From: Cyanobacteria bacterium SBLK
GTDB taxonomy: Bacteria > Cyanobacteriota > Cyanobacteriia > Cyanobacteriales > Spirulinaceae
Assembly (NCBI GenBank): GCA_017746715.1
Contig: JAGHZQ010000062.1
Location: 1 to 33,545 of the forward strand
Reading direction: 5' to 3'
DNA length: 33,545 bases
Below the pieces are notes generated by a model. It worked only from the letters and a program-made list of their open reading frames with translations, was not told the origin of the DNA and ran no database searches. Below, in pieces: positions 31,284 through 33,545 of the stretch (position 1 is the stretch's first letter; each line of letters starts with the position of its first letter). The translations under genes were made by a program, and so were the position numbers.

Positions 31284-32555
31284 GGGGGTATCGTCGGAAT
31301 CTGGAAGTTCGTTTTCGTTAGCAGCAGGTAATAGGATGGGTTCGTAAACCGTCGCATCCTCGCGATCGCTTTGTTGGGCGAGATCGGCGCGTTCTAAGCG
31401 TTCTAAATAGGGCATCAATTCGCTAAAGCTGCGAACCCCTAATTGTTCGAGTTCTTCTATTTTAATTTCTTCATCGGAGAGGAGGCCTCGTTGTTCTAAA
31501 AAGAGGCGAATTTGTTCTTCTTTGGCGTTTAACGCGGCTTGTTCTCGCAAGGTGCGAGAGGCAGCTTTTAATCCTTGGGAAAGAACCTCTGAGTCAATTT
31601 TTTCTGCTTGTAAATCTGCTGCTGTCGCGAGAACTTTGCTCCCCAAACGATTAAAAAGGCGAGGTTTTCCACGGGATTTCATACAGAAACTCTTTGCGGC
31701 TTCTTGGGTGAAGGGGAGAACGGAGTTGGGATTGTTTGGATCGCTGCAATCGTTACCGATTCTGGCACTGTTGAGATAATTCACGAGCATCTGATAGGTG
31801 GTTTTTGCGTCGAGTTCTTTGAGGGGGATTTGTAGGTCAAATAAGCCCCGTTCGACCGTTAATAAATCACCCATTGTTCCCTGTGGATGTCCCGTCAGCA
31901 TGAACCACGCTCGTCCTTTTAAGATTCCTTGGGCATCGTGCATTAAGTCTCGCACTTCTCGGGGGTTTCTTTTGTCAAGATCGTCGATCGCAATGAGAAC
32001 GCCGTCAGTATATTTTTTTTGCGCTCTTTCTATCAGGGTTTCTAGGCTAATTGTCGAGTATTGTAGCTTATTGATGGGAACATTTTTCTCGCTCAATTTA
32101 GCTGTGAATATATTGTTCGCACCCGCTTCAACCGTGCGATCTCTCAATGCTTTATCCGTGGGAATTCCCATTTCATTGAGTTGACGTTGCGCCCAATCAT
32201 CATCGGACATTTCTCGGGCGACGGCGATCAGAGCAGTTGTCGCGAGGTCTAAATTTGCGGGAAGGGAAATATAAGTCACGAGCATTTTTGGACGCTTGCG
32301 GCGCAAAACCGATAGCACTTCCAGCAAAAATGCACTTTTACCGATGCCAATTTGACCGTAGACTAAAATGCGGCGACGTTCTCGACTTTGGAAGAGGTTA
32401 AAGACTTGACGCAGTTCTTTTTCTCGTCCGGTGAAAACGCGATCGCGGATTTCGCTTTCGAGATCGAGAGGGCTTTCGGTAAAGGGAATTTCTGTCAGTC
32501 CCAAACCCTCGATATTGCCCGCAGCTTGGTCGAAAATATCCTCGCCAGTTGTCAT
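31260..32555 (-). CDS. ORC/Cdc6-like AAA ATPase of a TPR-linked operon
   Basis: The start is the ATG at 32555, since AGGAGG (32566-32571) sits at ideal distance and TGATG joins it to the stop of the TPR gene. The 431-residue protein has GREKEL near 44, Walker A YGQIGIGKSA near 68-76, Walker B VLIAIDDLD near 190 and TGHPQG as a sensor-like segment, then a lid region and a C-terminal winged-helix-like part (SDEEIKIEELEQLGV). It resembles cellular ATPases of the ORC1/Cdc6/STAND type that drive assembly of a partner. The likely operon partner is the TPR protein just upstream. The last residues DTPMKSYLKD look like a frameshifted tail; see the disrupted downstream fragment. Function unknown; a role in a conflict or signalling system is inference. 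Confidence 0.8.
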   Translation of the reverse strand: MTTGEDIFDQAAGNIEGLGLTEIPFTESPLDLESEIRDRVFTGREKELRQVFNLFQSRERRRILVYGQIGIGKSAFLLEVLSVLRRKRPKMLVTYISLPANLDLATTALIAVAREMSDDDWAQRQLNEMGIPTDKALRDRTVEAGANNIFTAKLSEKNVPINKLQYSTISLETLIERAQKKYTDGVLIAIDDLDKRNPREVRDLMHDAQGILKGRAWFMLTGHPQGTMGDLLTVERGLFDLQIPLKELDAKTTYQMLVNYLNSARIGNDCSDPNNPNSVLPFTQEAAKSFCMKSRGKPRLFNRLGSKVLATAADLQAEKIDSEVLSQGLKAASRTLREQAALNAKEEQIRLFLEQRGLLSDEEIKIEELEQLGVRSFSELMPYLERLERADLAQQSDREDATVYEPILLPAANENELPDSDDTPMKSYLKD

Positions 32556-33545
32556 CAATAAACCTCCTGTTCTAGCTGTTCTAGGGCATTTTGAGCGGCT
32601 TTGTAGCGTTTGTTCGCTCGGTCTGCGCGATCGCTTTTCCCTAAGTCATTGTAACTGTCGCGGGCGATGCGGAGTTCTTTCATCCCTTTTTCGAGGGAGC
32701 CTTTGGAAACGAAGACGCTTCCCAAACCTTCGCGACTTTGGGCGACTCCGAAGGCATTGTTTAAGTGTTCGTATAAGCGTAGGGCATCGCGGTAGTAGAT
32801 GCGGGCATTAGCCCAATCATAGAGACTTTGGTGAGCATGACCGGTTTCGAGAAGTGCATTCGCGTAGGCTTGGCGATCGCTGCTATCTTTGAGTTGGTTG
32901 ATGCTATTGAGGAGGAGTTGCAACCCTTCTTGATAGCGTCCGTCGCGCACGAGACGACTCCCTAAAATTGATTGGGTGGAGGGGAGTGCTTGCCACATTT
33001 TTTCGCGATCGTAGTGTTCGGGGCTAATGGCATCGAGGGCGGTTTGATAAGCCTGTATTGCTCTGTCGATATCTTCGGAATCTTTGCTGTATTCGTAGCG
33101 ACGAGAGAGGGCATTTCCCAAGCGATACTGAGAATCGATAAAGTCTGGACTACCAACAGGGGAAACTTCTAAGGCTGATTCTAGCAGGTCGATGGCTGTA
33201 TCTAAATCTTGGCTATGTTCGGTCAGTTCGGCACGTTGCGTCAATGCTTCGGCTAAAGTGCTTTGATTGATTGCCCATTTGTAGGGGTATGCGTCGCGGG
33301 TGAAAACTTCGGCAGCTAATCTGTATGTTGAGATTGCTCGTTCTAAATTATTCTTTCTTTCTCCTCCAATTTGCTCTCGATAAGCATTAGCTATATTGTG
33401 TTGAGTTCTTGCCCAATCTTCGGGAAATGCAGAGGGAGTATAGACTTGCAAGGCTAACTCATAAGCAGCGATGGCATTTTCTAGATTATCGGCTCTGTCT
33501 CCTCGGATTCGGTCTTTGTAGGCTATTCCAAGGTTGTTTTGCGTC
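32555..33545 (-). CDS. TPR protein, 5' part outside the window
   Basis: The frame stays open to the right edge, so the gene is partial here; the apparent first residue at 33451 is an internal TTG leucine. The visible ~330 residues are tandem tetratricopeptide repeats of the cyanobacterial type, with NNLGIAYKDRIRGDRADNLE, then NAIAAYELALQVYTPSAFPE at the edge, and six or more degenerate repeats to the C-terminus. This repeat class is commonly attached to CHAT proteases, STAND ATPases or trypsin-like domains in cyanobacteria. The missing N-terminus could therefore carry an effector. The stop overlaps the ATPase start by one base (TGATG). Confidence 0.85.
   Translation of the reverse strand, partial: TQNNLGIAYKDRIRGDRADNLENAIAAYELALQVYTPSAFPEDWARTQHNIANAYREQIGGERKNNLERAISTYRLAAEVFTRDAYPYKWAINQSTLAEALTQRAELTEHSQDLDTAIDLLESALEVSPVGSPDFIDSQYRLGNALSRRYEYSKDSEDIDRAIQAYQTALDAISPEHYDREKMWQALPSTQSILGSRLVRDGRYQEGLQLLLNSINQLKDSSDRQAYANALLETGHAHQSLYDWANARIYYRDALRLYEHLNNAFGVAQSREGLGSVFVSKGSLEKGMKELRIARDSYNDLGKSDRADRANKRYKAAQNALEQLEQEVY

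Noticed and set aside
1..33545. CRISPR arrays, tRNA or rRNA genes
   Set aside because: No regularly spaced direct repeats of CRISPR length and no tRNA cloverleaf or rRNA segment was recognised. The tandem heptamers are too short and have no spacers. Reading by eye cannot exclude a missed tRNA.

Overview
The window is cyanobacterial chromosome. It carries the photosystem II cluster rubA-ycf48-psbE-psbF-psbL-psbJ in the order typical of cyanobacteria. The HIP1 octamer GCGATCGC and its core CGATCG recur throughout on both strands. It also has heptanucleotide tandem repeats of the kind known from cyanobacteria, a very large Ser/Thr-His hybrid kinase, and a receiver-GAF-cyclase protein. I cannot name the species from sequence alone.

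Layout. 1-1.1 kb: an AT-rich segment unlike its surroundings, with a promoter-terminator pair, a STAS-like (DUF4325) gene of uncertain 5' end, and a truncated small partner gene. 1.1-1.7 kb: a Uma2-type nuclease. 1.8-5.75 kb (minus): overlapping genes for Pnkp and Hen1, the bacterial RNA repair pair that heals and seals cleaved RNA and methylates the new junction. 5.85-11.35 kb (minus): a 1832-residue sensor kinase. 11.6-13.9 kb (plus): radC, a universal stress protein and a secreted metzincin-like protease. 13.8-17.5 kb (minus): an AcuI/YhdH-type reductase, a family 2 glycosyltransferase bounded by heptamer repeats, and a probable adenylate cyclase with a receiver domain. 17.5-18.6 kb: a gene-poor stretch with one small conserved gene and the N-terminal stump of an AAA ATPase. 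18.6-20.9 kb: the photosystem II assembly and cytochrome b559 cluster. 21.0-26.9 kb: trxA, fabG, a PstS-like protein, a glyoxalase-fold protein behind a very clear promoter, a site-2 protease, endonuclease III and a methyltransferase-like protein. 26.9-29.5 kb (minus): a polyamine-type ABC ATPase and Tat-lipoprotein binding protein without permeases. 29.6-30.0 kb: a small allophanate hydrolase C-terminal-like protein. 30.1-33.5 kb (minus): an accessory region with a two-gene PIN-nuclease module, a 140-bp transposable element with a perfect target duplication, a P-loop ATPase and a TPR protein that runs off the window.

The best-understood functional groups are RNA repair (Pnkp-Hen1) and PSII biogenesis (RubA and Ycf48 beside cytochrome b559). 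The least described parts are the PIN/small-partner pair, the TPR-ATPase operon with its apparently damaged 3' end, and the DUF4325 fusion at the left edge.
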